Shown piece by piece: positions 1-8,592 of a stretch of DNA of 35,866 nt. A program made the translations under genes and the position numbers. The number at the start of each line of letters is the position of its first letter. Position 1 is the first letter of the stretch. The stretch comes from an uncultured Thermoguttaceae bacterium (lineage in GTDB: Bacteria; Planctomycetota; Planctomycetia; Pirellulales; Thermoguttaceae). The stretch spans positions 1-35,866 of the forward strand of contig CALIRO010000056.1 of assembly GCA_938042245.1 (NCBI GenBank), written 5' to 3'. The notes beneath the pieces were generated by a model, which had not been told where the DNA came from, ran no database searches, and saw only the letters and a list, made by a program, of their open reading frames with translations.

Positions 1-543
1 CTGGCCGACTGGCTGCTGCCGAAGTTGGCCGAAGCGTATGGCTTTCGGCCCACGCCGGAGCAGGTGTTGGCCTACCTCTACGCCGTGCTGTACAGTCCGA
101 CCTATCGCCAGCGATACGCTCAGGAACTGCGCACCGACTTCCCTCGGGTGCCGTTTACGGCCGACGGAAAGCTCTTCAAGCAGATGGCGGCTTTGGGGCA
201 GGAGCTGATCGACCTGCACCTACTGCGCAAAACGCCTAAAAGGCCGGGCGTCAAATACCAGGGAAAGGACAGCGACCAGATTGCGTTTGTGCGCTACGAT
301 CCGGCCACCGCCCGCGTCGCTATCAACAAAGACAAGTACTTTGAGGGCATCACGCCCCCGATGTGGGAGTACCGGATCGGCGGCTACCAGGTGCTGGAAA
401 AGTACCTGAAAGACCGCAAAGGCCGCCGATTGGATGACCTGGTGCACTATATCCACATCGCCGCCGCTATTGCCTGTACCATAGAGCTTCAGGATCAGAT
501 AGACCAGGTGTATGCGTTGGTAGAGAGGGATGTTTTGCCATAA
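1..543 (+). CDS. Type ISP restriction-modification enzyme, C-terminal part (5' truncated)
   Basis: The reading frame is open from the first base of the window, so only the C-terminal 180 residues are present. The sequence runs TPEQVLAYLYAVLYSPTYRQ, then RTDFPRVPFTADGKLF, then GEELIDLHLL-like text. This pattern is typical of the C-terminal target-recognition region of type ISP (single-polypeptide restriction, methylation and translocation) enzymes. In that family the missing upstream part would carry a nuclease, a helicase-like translocase and an adenine methyltransferase, none of which can be checked here. The gene ends in TAA at 541-543 with no partner gene after it, as expected for a one-gene system. 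The alternative is a stand-alone methyltransferase sharing the same C-terminal domain. Family recognition is fairly secure; completeness of the enzyme is unknown. Confidence 0.78.
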   Translation: MADWLLPKLAEAYGFRPTPEQVLAYLYAVLYSPTYRQRYAQELRTDFPRVPFTADGKLFKQMAALGQELIDLHLLRKTPKRPGVKYQGKDSDQIAFVRYDPATARVAINKDKYFEGITPPMWEYRIGGYQVLEKYLKDRKGRRLDDLVHYIHIAAAIACTIELQDQIDQVYALVERDVLP

Positions 544-667
544 TTGGCCGGGCAAAGTCTGCTCTGTTCACTGCGGGAGAGGATCGCAGGGCGTTCGCCC
601 AGCGGGCTGAGTGGTCAACTCCCCTTTTCCGCCGTGGGAGAAAGGCGGGCTGAGGAGACTCCACTCT

Positions 668-748
668 CATCCCTGCGAAAGCGGGAATCCAGAAACAACA
701 AGCAAGTAAGGCCAAACAGCCTGGATTCCCGCTTGCGCGGGAATGACA
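668..748. repeat. Dispersed repeat family B, copy 1 (palindromic)
   Basis: Two inverted segments, GCGGGAATCCAG and CTGGATTCCCGC, face each other across about 35 bp. Each is itself part of a short palindrome of the form ATTCCCGC-n-GCGGGAAT. Related copies lie at about 1742, 1888, 12196, 15130, 29842, 31171 and 32846. The core resembles widely distributed bacterial palindromic elements such as the neisserial dRS3 type (ATTCCC-n8-GGGAAT). It could form a strong hairpin in RNA downstream of the type ISP gene. Confidence 0.75.
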
Positions 749-874
749 GGAAAGCGGCCTTTCTGCCCACCCCTGGGAGAGGTGCTGGAGTAACCCAACT
801 TGAATTCCTGCTGGCGCGGCAGTAACAGTCCGAGGCTTCTTAGCAAAAATCCGAGGCATTCTTCCCAAAGAAGA

Positions 875-1041
875 GGAACGAAATTTCTGAATAGTTCAAA
901 GGATATATTTTATACCATTTGAGCGGTGGTCCAACTGGGCTAACAGGTGGGCTTCCAATGCTAGCCGCCAAATCGTTTTGGGGAGCTATAGGATTATATG
1001 TTCATAATGTTCATGTTCTGTTCGGGTTTTGTAGAGTTTCC
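875..1041 (-). mobile_element. Family A MITE-like repeat, copy A1 (degenerate)
   Basis: This is the most diverged of four copies. It begins GGAACGAAATTTCTGAATAG and ends TTTTGTAGAGTTTCC. It shares the CTGAATA-TT-AAAGGATAT block and the ATGTTCATAA block with copy A3 (16587-16775) in the same orientation, but the middle is replaced or deleted, giving 167 bp instead of about 188. It is inverted relative to A2 at 2020-2206. No coding capacity was seen. Confidence 0.7.
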
Positions 1042-1120
1042 GAACCTACTTCAGTTGGCTGAACTGTTCCAAGAACAGGAAATGTTATAAAAAAGGGAAC
1101 TTAGTTCACTTGGCTAAAAT
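1041..1120 (+). repeat. Two copies of a ~24-bp motif beside A1
   Basis: A motif close to GAACYTASTTCA followed by STTGGCTRAA occurs at about 1042-1063 and again at about 1097-1118. A third copy lies at about 2217-2239, just past repeat A2. A shorter echo (CCAACTGGGCTAAC) occurs at 931-944. The copies are too close in sequence to be obviously random, but no function can be assigned. Confidence 0.45.
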
Positions 1121-1187
1121 GTGCCTCATCTGCAAGCGGAGGCTTTATCGGGATACCCAAGCGGGGCCTACCGCCTCTTGGAGCGGA

Positions 1188-1718
1188 TTAGGGACGCTTT
1201 TTCAGTTTCCTACCCTCTTCGATGTTCCGGCGGATTTGTTCCCGGTTTTTTTCTCGCAGTTGGGCAGCTCGATCTTCGTCGGCCTGGGCTTTGGCCAATT
1301 GGCCCATCTGGCGATACAGTTTTGCCCGCTGTTCCAGGGCGTAGTTATCCGTCGGGTCCAGCTCAATGGCCTTCGAGAAATCGTTTAACGCCTTTTCTCT
1401 TTCTCCGGCTTCTTGGTATGCTACGGCTCGCCAGACATAGGCCTGCTGGAATTGAGGGGCAGCCTGAATGGCCTCTGTGAACGCAGCAATAGCTGCCGAA
1501 CGATTTGAATTGATGAGGGATTTTCCTCTGTTGAAGGCTTCCCGGGCCCCAGAACTAGGAGGCGCCGGAGGGGAACTGGCCTTCCCTGCCCTATTGCCGC
1601 CTCCGCCACAGCCGACCAACCCGCCTAACATCCCCAGAAATATTCCGATCGCCACTATATAAAAAGCCAGCCACCCTAAACCTCTTCCACCAAAATTCCT
1701 TCCCGCCACTACCGCCAT
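1188..1718 (-). CDS. TPR-repeat lipoprotein
   Basis: The 176-residue protein begins with a positively charged segment and a hydrophobic helix (about 16-36), followed by the lipobox LVGC with Cys37, so it is predicted to be exported and lipid-anchored. A Gly/Ser/Pro-rich linker (38-56) leads into tetratricopeptide repeats at about 57-158, recognisable from AYVWRAVAYQEAGEREKALN and DFSKAIELDP. The C-terminus (about 160-176) is strongly basic. TPR domains act as protein-interaction scaffolds; no partner is encoded nearby. The ATG at 1718 is preceded on the minus strand by AAGGAAA at suitable spacing. The gene stands alone between inverted family-A repeats (875-1041 and 2020-2206), an arrangement repeated at 16587-18081. 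The fold is certain, the function unknown. Confidence 0.85.
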   Translation of the reverse strand: MAVVAGRNFGGRGLGWLAFYIVAIGIFLGMLGGLVGCGGGGNRAGKASSPPAPPSSGAREAFNRGKSLINSNRSAAIAAFTEAIQAAPQFQQAYVWRAVAYQEAGEREKALNDFSKAIELDPTDNYALEQRAKLYRQMGQLAKAQADEDRAAQLREKNREQIRRNIEEGRKLKKRP

Positions 1719-1741
1719 TCCCGATTTCCTTTTCTAAATCA

Positions 1742-1821
1742 ATTCAGCCGAATGGAGCGTCTCGCACGATCCAGGAAAAACAGCCTCCCTATTCTGCATT
1801 CCCGCTTGTGCGGGAATGACA
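1742..1821 (-). repeat. Dispersed repeat family B, copy 2
   Basis: Read on the minus strand it has the palindromic head (CATTCCCGCACAAGCGGGAA) followed by the family tail ending in CTCCATTCGGCTGAA. It lies directly upstream of the TPR lipoprotein gene, so it may sit in that gene's leader or promoter region. Confidence 0.7.
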
Positions 1822-1887
1822 CGATTCGCCTTCTCACGGAAAAAACACCAAACTCCCTTCAAACAGGTGACATGTTCCCTTTTCTGG

Positions 1888-1970
1888 TTTTGTAACACTT
1901 CCAGCGAATGGTGGAGCACAGGGATTCCTGCAAAAGCAGGAAGCCGGTTTTTGTCCGACGGATTTCTGCT
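1888..1970 (-). repeat. Dispersed repeat family B, copy 3
   Basis: The minus strand reads CAGAAATCCGTCGG, then GCTTCCTGC-TTTTGCAGGAA, then CCATTCGCTGGAAGTGTTAC. It matches copy 5 (15130-15239) block by block. It lies between family B copy 2 and family A copy A2. Confidence 0.65.
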
Positions 1971-2019
1971 TGCTGACCTGACGCTTCCTGGGTAGTACGT
2001 CTCGGCGGCATTCTCCCTA

Positions 2020-2206
2020 GGAAGCTCGGCAAAATCCAGAACATTATGTGAACTTTATGAACATTTAATACATTCCTTGGCCTATCGGTTCCCATTGCTG
2101 GGCACTCCATTGAGTCTAATGTTAGCAGTGCCCCTATATGTTGGGACTATTGCCGGAGGTTCCGAAATAGTGTAAAAATATATCCTTTGAATTATTCAGA
2201 GGTTCC
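2020..2206 (+). mobile_element. Family A MITE-like repeat, copy A2
   Basis: This 187-bp copy starts GGAAGCTCGGCAAAATCC and ends TTCAGAGGTTCC. The ends are imperfect inverted repeats of each other (GGAAGCTC-GC versus GGAACCTCTGAA). It shares CCTATCGGTTCCC, CTATATGTTGGG and the AT-rich block AATAGTGTAAAAATATATCC with copy A4. The trinucleotide CTA flanks it on both sides (2017-2019 and 2207-2209), consistent with a target-site duplication. There is no ORF inside, so any transposase would have to act from elsewhere. The remaining gap up to 2422 contains one ~24-bp motif copy and nothing else recognisable. Confidence 0.8.
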
Positions 2207-2422
2207 CTAAAAATAGGAACCTGCTACAGTGGGCTAAAATATTGTGAAATTTATAAAGAACCCGCCTGCTTGTCCAGACGGAGGCCAATCGTGCACGGGG
2301 GCTGCTAGGTTTGCTTCCGGAGGATTCCTAATCTCCCTGGCCAACAACGGGTGTGTCCCAGCAGGAAGTAGAGTAGTAGAATCGTCCAACAAAATCGTGA
2401 AAAGGAGGCCCGCAGTCCCTGC

Positions 2423-3820
2423 TTAGCCCAACACGGTCTGGTCGTACTCCGGCAGGTCAGCCTCCCAGCCGAGTTCGTTTCGCACATACACAAGCATGGC
2501 CTCGCCAGCGGCAGGTTCGGCATGATGGATCCATACCCGCCGCGGCGGATGCTGAAAACTGCTCAGCCATTGACGCAGGCCCCACATGTCGGCATGACCC
2601 GACAGACCATGAATTTGCTCCACCTTGGCCAGGACCGGATAAAACCGGCCGTGAATCCGGACTTCCGGCTGGCCGTCCAGGATCTGTCGGCCCAGGGTGC
2701 CCGGCGCCTGGTAGGAGGTAAAAAGCACCGTGCATTCAGGTCGGCTGATGTTATGAGCCAGATGGTGCTTGATTCGGCCTGCCGTGCACATGCCGGAAGT
2801 CGCTATAATCACCGCCGGCCGATCCAAACTGTTTAACGCCTTTGATTCTTCCCGGGTTCGGCTGAGCAGAAGTCCTGGAAACTCCAACGGCCAACGGCCG
2901 CCGGCGCTGAGAGCCTGCATTTCCGCATCGAAATCTTCCCGATGCCTTCGAAATACCTCGGACACCTCTACCGCCATCGGACTATCCACCGCCACCGGGG
3001 TGCCATCCAGCAGACCCTCGGCTGCTAAGCGCTGAAAATAATAGAGCAATTCCTGGGTGCGTTCGACGGCAAAGGCGGGGATGATCAGGTTGCCCCCTCG
3101 GGCCAACGTCTCCGAAACTACCCGCCGAAGTTGTTCTTCCACAGGACCAGTGTTAGGATGTTCTCTATTCCCATACGTGGCTTCCATCACGATGTAATCG
3201 GCCTCAGTAAAGCAAGTGGGATCCCGGAGGATCGGTTTGTCCCTCTGGCCGATGTCCCCAGTAAAAATGATCCGCTGCTTGCTGCCGACTTCCTGCACCT
3301 GAAGTTCGATCATCGCCGAACCGAGAATATGTCCCGCATCATGAAAGACCGCGGTAACTGTTTCGGCTACTGGGACCGGCTGCCCATACGGAACCGGGCG
3401 AAAATACTTCACCGTTCGACGCACTTCCGCTGGCGTGTAAAGCGGCACTTCCGGATGCGGCCCATGGCGACCTTCTCGATAGTGCCGTTTCCGCTTGTAG
3501 GCCGTATCTTCTACCTGGATTTCGGCCGAATCCTGAAGGATCATCTCAGCCAAATCGCAAGTAGCCGACGTAGCATAGATCGGCCCCCGAAATCCCTCCT
3601 CGACCAGCCGAGGCAAAAGCCCACAATGATCCAAATGCGCATGCGTCAACAGCACCGCATCCAGCCGATGCGCCGGCACCGGAGACTGCTCCCAATTCCG
3701 ATCCAGGAACTCTCGCTCCTGAAACATCCCGCAATCAATCAGCAGTTTCACCCCGCCCACAGCTAAATACGTCCGTGAACCAGTAACTTGCCTATTGGCC
3801 CCTAAAAAACGAAGTTGCAC
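2423..3820 (-). CDS. Beta-CASP metallo-beta-lactamase RNase (CPSF/YSH1-like)
   Basis: The 465-residue protein has the full architecture of bacterial and archaeal beta-CASP nucleases related to the 73-kDa cleavage factor. Visible motifs are HAHLDH (His60, His62, Asp64, His65), GHILGSAM (His164), FTGDIG (Asp189), the beta-CASP motif A region EATYGNREH (from Glu213), SSGM-like ATSGMCTAGRI (340-350), SGHAD (408-411) and a final metal-ligand region IHHAEP (431-436; many relatives have HGE). These form a two-zinc active site for phosphodiester hydrolysis of RNA. It probably acts in the cytoplasm in RNA processing or decay. The start is GTG at 3820, supported by GAGGAGA about 9 nt upstream on the minus strand; no in-frame ATG would preserve the conserved N-terminus (MQLRFLGA). 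It is probably monocistronic. Confidence 0.92.
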   Translation of the reverse strand: MQLRFLGANRQVTGSRTYLAVGGVKLLIDCGMFQEREFLDRNWEQSPVPAHRLDAVLLTHAHLDHCGLLPRLVEEGFRGPIYATSATCDLAEMILQDSAEIQVEDTAYKRKRHYREGRHGPHPEVPLYTPAEVRRTVKYFRPVPYGQPVPVAETVTAVFHDAGHILGSAMIELQVQEVGSKQRIIFTGDIGQRDKPILRDPTCFTEADYIVMEATYGNREHPNTGPVEEQLRRVVSETLARGGNLIIPAFAVERTQELLYYFQRLAAEGLLDGTPVAVDSPMAVEVSEVFRRHREDFDAEMQALSAGGRWPLEFPGLLLSRTREESKALNSLDRPAVIIATSGMCTAGRIKHHLAHNISRPECTVLFTSYQAPGTLGRQILDGQPEVRIHGRFYPVLAKVEQIHGLSGHADMWGLRQWLSSFQHPPRRVWIHHAEPAAGEAMLVYVRNELGWEADLPEYDQTVLG

Positions 3821-3992
3821 TGCCTAAATCTCCTCTAGCTGAACAAATTTACGGTAACCGAGAAGCCTACCCCCTCCAAACCAAACAGGGTGCTGGTTTG
3901 CTGCTCGCGCAGGCATCAACGGAAAAAGGGGGGGCTAAGGCCGCAGAAGGTAGTTTGCCCGCCTAGGGGGCCGAAAGGTCTTGGAGGGCTGG

Positions 3993-5177
3993 TTATTTCT
4001 CAGCAGCAGCTTGAAGAGCGGCTTGGACCCGTTGCTCGATTTTTCGACTCACTTCTAATTGGATGCGTGCGATTTGGCGGGTGTAGTCTTGAATTTGAGC
4101 GATGGTCTTTTGAATTTCGAGCTGTTTGGCAGCCAGGCTGTTTTCGACTTCTTTCAGATGGTCCGCCGCGGCATCTCGTTGGGCTTCCATCTGGGCCAGG
4201 GCCTTTTCCGCCTCCGCCTTCTGCTGTTCCAGGGCCTTTTGCTCCTGTTGGGCGTTAGCGACGGCTTGATCCACGGTGGCTTTATCTCGGTCGGCTGCCT
4301 TTTTCAGATCTATCAATTCCGAACGCCGACGGTGGGCATACCCCAAGGCTACGGCAAAATCCACCAAAGGCCGCTGATATTTCCCATCGTGAACATATTC
4401 AGGCGGATCCTCTGGCTCGGCTGGCTTGCCGTGTTTAACAATCTCCCGATACTCCGCCTCCGGCATCATCGCCCGGAGTTGCTCTTCGGTCAGCCCTTCA
4501 AAAAGATCATAGCCATCCATCGGCAACCGCTCATACAACACCCATGGTCCCCGGCTTTGGGCAAGCCGACGATACTGCCCTTCGCTCAGCTTCTTGGCCG
4601 GTTTGAGCGTCAACTGTTTTCCCCCCACCCCAGAGACGCTAAACTCCCCCAAATACCGCCCTTTCTCCTGGGCAGGCTTCTCCTCAAAAACATACAAAAT
4701 CATCTTCTCCGAAATAAGCGGGATCTTCTTATCTTGCTCGGAAATAATGGGAAGCTCTTCGCTCAGCTCCACCATCAATTCAAAATTGCCTTCCGCATCC
4801 GGCACCGTAGGCGGTTTGACCGGTTGCACCCCACGCCACACTCGGCCCCGGCGGAAAATCTCCTGGTCCAATTGGGCCTTTAACAGGCGCAAACTATTTT
4901 GTTGGTCGGCCCGAGTGGCCTCGGCTTCCTTCAGGATTCGCTGGATCGTCTCCGCGTTAGGCGAGATGCTCTTTTCGGCCACCATCCGCACCATCTCGCT
5001 ATAGATTTCCTCCGGACGAATCTTGGTTTTCAGCAGGGTATCCCGAATGGCTTGCTCATGCTTTTGGGCACTTTCCCGCCAGACCTGATGGGTCTTCAGC
5101 GTGCGAGCCGCCATGTAAAAAAACCCCAATGACAATACAAAAATAAATCCCAATAGAACTTTGTTCCAAATACTCAT
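3993..5177 (-). CDS. Membrane-anchored coiled-coil protein, function unknown
   Basis: I do not recognise a named family for this 394-residue protein. It has one N-terminal hydrophobic helix (about 6-24, VLLGFIFVLSLGFFYMAAR) preceded by few charges, so it is likely an inner-membrane anchor. A charged helical segment follows (28-110), then a probable globular middle (about 115-255) that includes GRYLGEFSVSGVGGKQLTL, which looks like a small beta domain. The last 110 residues are a long Gln/Ala/Glu-rich coiled coil (about 285-390). This arrangement suggests a cell-envelope structural or scaffolding role. The ATG at 5177 has no clear Shine-Dalgarno sequence upstream. The gene is transcribed in the same direction as the nuclease gene but 172 bp away. 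Similar anchored coiled-coil proteins are common in planctomycetes. Confidence 0.7.
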   Translation of the reverse strand: MSIWNKVLLGFIFVLSLGFFYMAARTLKTHQVWRESAQKHEQAIRDTLLKTKIRPEEIYSEMVRMVAEKSISPNAETIQRILKEAEATRADQQNSLRLLKAQLDQEIFRRGRVWRGVQPVKPPTVPDAEGNFELMVELSEELPIISEQDKKIPLISEKMILYVFEEKPAQEKGRYLGEFSVSGVGGKQLTLKPAKKLSEGQYRRLAQSRGPWVLYERLPMDGYDLFEGLTEEQLRAMMPEAEYREIVKHGKPAEPEDPPEYVHDGKYQRPLVDFAVALGYAHRRRSELIDLKKAADRDKATVDQAVANAQQEQKALEQQKAEAEKALAQMEAQRDAAADHLKEVENSLAAKQLEIQKTIAQIQDYTRQIARIQLEVSRKIEQRVQAALQAAAEK

Positions 5178-5969
5178 GGGATTGCCGTGGCGAAAAAAGA
5201 AAAGGACTCCAACCTGACCCAGAACCCTACGGCGGACCTCAGGGGCTGCCCGCCGAGAACCGGCTTGCTTGACGCCTCATACCGCCTTGCTCTTTGAGCC
5301 TCTTACTTTTTGATGGTATTTACAGGCCCCTCCCGTGTCAAGCTTCTGCCATGGAAATCTCCGCTTGGGCGCCTGTTTGCAACCGGCTTCAACGCGGGAG
5401 GTTGAGATCTTCCCCAGCCCTCGAACTGGGCCTAAGGAAGGGTTGCTGCCTGGGCACTCCAAACCAGAAGGATATGGTCAGCGGGGGTGGCCAGAGGGCA
5501 AAACATGTGGAACGGCCTGGGAGTTTAGACTAGTAATAAAGAGGGAGTACCTTTCCTCCGGAGAAGGGAAAATCATTCTTTTTAACTATTTTTCCTATAT
5601 ATTATATTCTTCCTATATTCTTTAAATTATTCAATCCCTCTTAACGTTAATTCTCTTATAATCGTTTAAGTCTGCTTTCTGCCGATCCGAATGGTTAACA
5701 GAAGGCAGTCCCCTCAAAGAAGAAGTTTCTTTTAGATGCCACAAATATAGGGCATATAGCATAACCCAAAAGTGTTATTTTTCAGGGTCCATTCTCCGGA
5801 AACCCAAAACTATCGCTCAACTCGGCCCAATCTTCGCGAAAGGCTTCGCTGGAAGATTTTTTGTTTTCTAGCCAGTTTGGATACCAGTCCGGCTATGTGG
5901 AGCTTACCGAAAGGTAAAAAGGAAGGCTGGTTCGCCACTACTTTTTGGGGGAAGAATAACCCCCAAAAA
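5178..5969. other. Long divergent intergenic region with AT-rich tract
   Basis: This gap separates the minus-strand coiled-coil gene from the plus-strand TolC gene. Positions about 5575-5680 are strongly AT-rich with several TATATT/TATAAT-like hexamers, and this is the likeliest place for the TolC promoter. The TolC reading frame is open from a GTG at 5772, but the segment 5772-5969 shows no signal-peptide or domain character. No RNA gene or inverted-repeat terminator was recognised. Confidence 0.45.
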
Positions 5970-8441
5970 ATGGACTATAAATGGGTTGGGGGAGTGCTAA
6001 ATTGCCTGGTTTGGGGCATTTCATCTCCGTTGGAATGCCTTCTTTGTTTGGGTACCCTTGTTTTGGTTTTAGGCTGTAGCCGGGCGTATCATCGCACCGC
6101 TGCTGATACTGAGGTTTCCATGGTAGTTCAGACAGCGGCTCAACAGGTTCCGGCGGACCTAAGCGACTACACCATTCAGCCGGATCCCCGGTCTCGGCTG
6201 TACGACCCCTGTGATCCGGATTTTCCGCCGATGCCGCCGGATGACATGGCCGCCCATCGGTTGATGGAGCGTGTGGCCGGCAAGCGGGGTTCTTCAGCCT
6301 GGGGGAAATACGGCCGGGTGAGCATGGTCGATTTTGGCCGCTGGCGTCAGTATCTACCGGTGGATGAACAGGGCCAGGTGATTTTGAACCGGGATACGGC
6401 CATCCAGTTGGCCTTGCTCCATTCTCGGGACTATCAGCGGGAGCTGGAAGACCTGTATTTAGCCGCCCTGGATGTGATTGCGGAGCGGTTCCGTTTTGAT
6501 GTGCAGTTTTTCGCTCGGACTTCGACTCGATTTACCAGTCAGGGGCGTATTCGGGCCGGAGGCCGTTCTTCCAGTGTATTGGAGCAACCTACTTCTGGGG
6601 AGGCCAAATGGCTATTGGCCACCGGAGGGCAATGGATAGTCGGCTTGGCCAATTCGTTTATGTGGCAATTTTCCGGTCCGGATACCAATGCTGCATGGAC
6701 GATTTTAGACTTTTCTTTTGTACAGCCTCTCTTGCGGGCCGGAGGCCGGGCCGTGGCTCTGGAAAATCTCAGCTTGGCCGAACGAGCCCTGCTAGCGAAT
6801 ATCCGTCAACTGGAACAATTCCGTCGGGGTTTCTATACGTACATTATTGCCGGTCGCAGTCCTGGCGCCGGGCCGAATCCCGGGCCGATCCCTTTGGGTG
6901 CTCCTGCGACCAGCGGCTCCGGCACTGGGGGTTTGTTTCGGCTTTTGGAGGATCAAGTTCGGCTTCGGAATCAGCGGGCCAACGTAGCTGCGCTGCGGGA
7001 GAGCATGAATCGACTGCAGGCCTTTTTCGAGGCAGGACTATTGGATACCAGTTACCAGGTGGATTTAGCCCGCCAGCGTCTGTTGGCCGCTCAAAGCGCC
7101 CTGCTGGCGGATACGGCTGGGTACCAATCCCGCTTAGATGCATATAAGATTACCCTAGGTCTTCCGCCGGATTTGAACATGGTGATTCGGGATCCTCTTT
7201 TGGAGCGATTTGACCTGATTGCACCGGCTACTACGCAGCTTCAGGAACAAGTTACCAGTATATTGGAAGGGCTCCGGGACCCGATGCGAGAGGTACCGGC
7301 CGACTTGGCCGAGCAATTGGGGGGGATTCAGCAAGGCTGTAAGGAACTTTTGGATACAATTCGGCAGGATCAACAGCGGCTTCGGGCAGCTCTGCCCGAC
7401 CGACGCAACAACTTGCGCCGTCTGGTACGATCTCGAATTTTAGCCGGTCAACGGATCGAAGGCATCGGAACGGTCCAAGAGCTGGAGCAGCGGGTGATGC
7501 TGTTGCATCACGACGCCGCTCATCTGGCGGAGCAAACGGTGGCTAGCTTAGTCGATCTGGATGTTCTCCAGCAGCGGGCCAAGGAGGAAAAGCAACCGTT
7601 GGGAGCGTTTCGGCTTGATTTGGCCGAATTACTTACCCAGCTTTCTGGTCAATTACTTCGGCTTTCGCTGGTGCAGGCTCGTGCCCGGTTGGATACTGCC
7701 AGTTTAGTGCCGGTGGATTTGGAGCCTGAGCGGGCATTGGAGATTGCCCGAGAGCATCGGCTGGATTGGATGAACGCTCGGGCAGCTTTGGTAGATCAAT
7801 GGCGACAGATCGAGTTGATGGCGAATCGCCTCCGAGGCTATTTGGATCTGAGTTTCAGCGGCGATCTGGGGACGCTGGGGGATAATCCGGTAAAATTTCG
7901 AGCTCCCCACGGCCAGCTTCGGGTTGGTTTGGCCTGGGATACGCCACTGACACGGCTTTTAGAACGGAACGACTATCGGGCTGCCTTAATCGCCTATCAA
8001 CGGGCCCGCCGAGACTATATGGCCTTTGAAGATCGAATTTCGCAAAATTTGCGGGAGTTGCTCCGCTCGTTGGAGTTGGGGCAATGGAATTTTGAAGTGC
8101 GGCGGGCTTCTGTTTTGGTGGCCATTACCCGGGTGGATGTAGCCCAATTAAATCTGGAACGGCCTCCCAAAGCCGGTGGTTTGCAATTGGGCGCTAATGC
8201 CGCCCGAGACCTGGTCGAAGCCCTTTCTGATCTACTGACGCAGCAGAATGCGTTTTTGAGCCTTTGGACCGGCTATGAGGCAGATCGAATGAGCCTGGAC
8301 TTTGAATTGGGCACGATGCAGTTGGATGCTCGGGGGGTGTGGATTGATCCGGGGGAAATCGGGCCGGCCGGACCGCCCGTAGCCGCCCCAGCTCCCCCCT
8401 GGGCGCGCCTGCCAGAACCTCCCCCCGACCAGACTCCTTAA
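5970..8441 (+). CDS. TolC-family outer-membrane factor (lipoprotein)
   Basis: The frame is open from 5772, but the ATG at 5970 gives a coherent lipoprotein signal: a hydrophobic stretch ending LVLGC with Cys36. The mature protein (about 790 residues) is long for the family, whose usual length is 420-500. Two alpha-helical barrel regions typical of outer-membrane efflux proteins are visible, with text such as RANVAALRESMNRLQAFFEAGLLDTS and, near the end, RAALIAYQRARRDYMAFEDR in shorter blocks, plus an inserted helical segment of roughly 150 residues around the middle. TolC proteins form trimeric channels across the outer membrane that serve efflux or type I secretion. No inner-membrane pump or adaptor gene is adjacent, so the substrate is unknown. 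The Shine-Dalgarno sequence is weak, and an upstream start at 5895 remains possible. Confidence 0.8.
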   Translation: MDYKWVGGVLNCLVWGISSPLECLLCLGTLVLVLGCSRAYHRTAADTEVSMVVQTAAQQVPADLSDYTIQPDPRSRLYDPCDPDFPPMPPDDMAAHRLMERVAGKRGSSAWGKYGRVSMVDFGRWRQYLPVDEQGQVILNRDTAIQLALLHSRDYQRELEDLYLAALDVIAERFRFDVQFFARTSTRFTSQGRIRAGGRSSSVLEQPTSGEAKWLLATGGQWIVGLANSFMWQFSGPDTNAAWTILDFSFVQPLLRAGGRAVALENLSLAERALLANIRQLEQFRRGFYTYIIAGRSPGAGPNPGPIPLGAPATSGSGTGGLFRLLEDQVRLRNQRANVAALRESMNRLQAFFEAGLLDTSYQVDLARQRLLAAQSALLADTAGYQSRLDAYKITLGLPPDLNMVIRDPLLERFDLIAPATTQLQEQVTSILEGLRDPMREVPADLAEQLGGIQQGCKELLDTIRQDQQRLRAALPDRRNNLRRLVRSRILAGQRIEGIGTVQELEQRVMLLHHDAAHLAEQTVASLVDLDVLQQRAKEEKQPLGAFRLDLAELLTQLSGQLLRLSLVQARARLDTASLVPVDLEPERALEIAREHRLDWMNARAALVDQWRQIELMANRLRGYLDLSFSGDLGTLGDNPVKFRAPHGQLRVGLAWDTPLTRLLERNDYRAALIAYQRARRDYMAFEDRISQNLRELLRSLELGQWNFEVRRASVLVAITRVDVAQLNLERPPKAGGLQLGANAARDLVEALSDLLTQQNAFLSLWTGYEADRMSLDFELGTMQLDARGVWIDPGEIGPAGPPVAAPAPPWARLPEPPPDQTP

Positions 8442-8592
8442 CCTCCCTGCGGGCAATGCTATCTTGCTCCGGAAGCGGTTGGAGCATATATTGAAAGGTT
8501 TTTAAGATGGTCGAAGGCATTTTGGATGGGCGGCTTGGCTGGCCGTTGGGCAAACACGTGGTAATGGCAAGTTCAGGATTAGGAATCCGACC

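Noticed and set aside
1110..1480. Plus-strand reading frames across the TPR lipoprotein gene
   Set aside because: They are antisense shadows of the minus-strand gene, which has a lipobox and clear TPR motifs.
3131..3766. 211-residue plus-strand frame opposite the beta-CASP nuclease
   Set aside because: It is antisense to a fully conserved enzyme; the His/Arg-rich composition is what a shadow frame of this gene gives.
5772..5969. N-terminal 66 residues of the TolC reading frame
   Set aside because: The lipoprotein signal begins only at the ATG at 5970, and the extension shows no domain or good ribosome-binding site.
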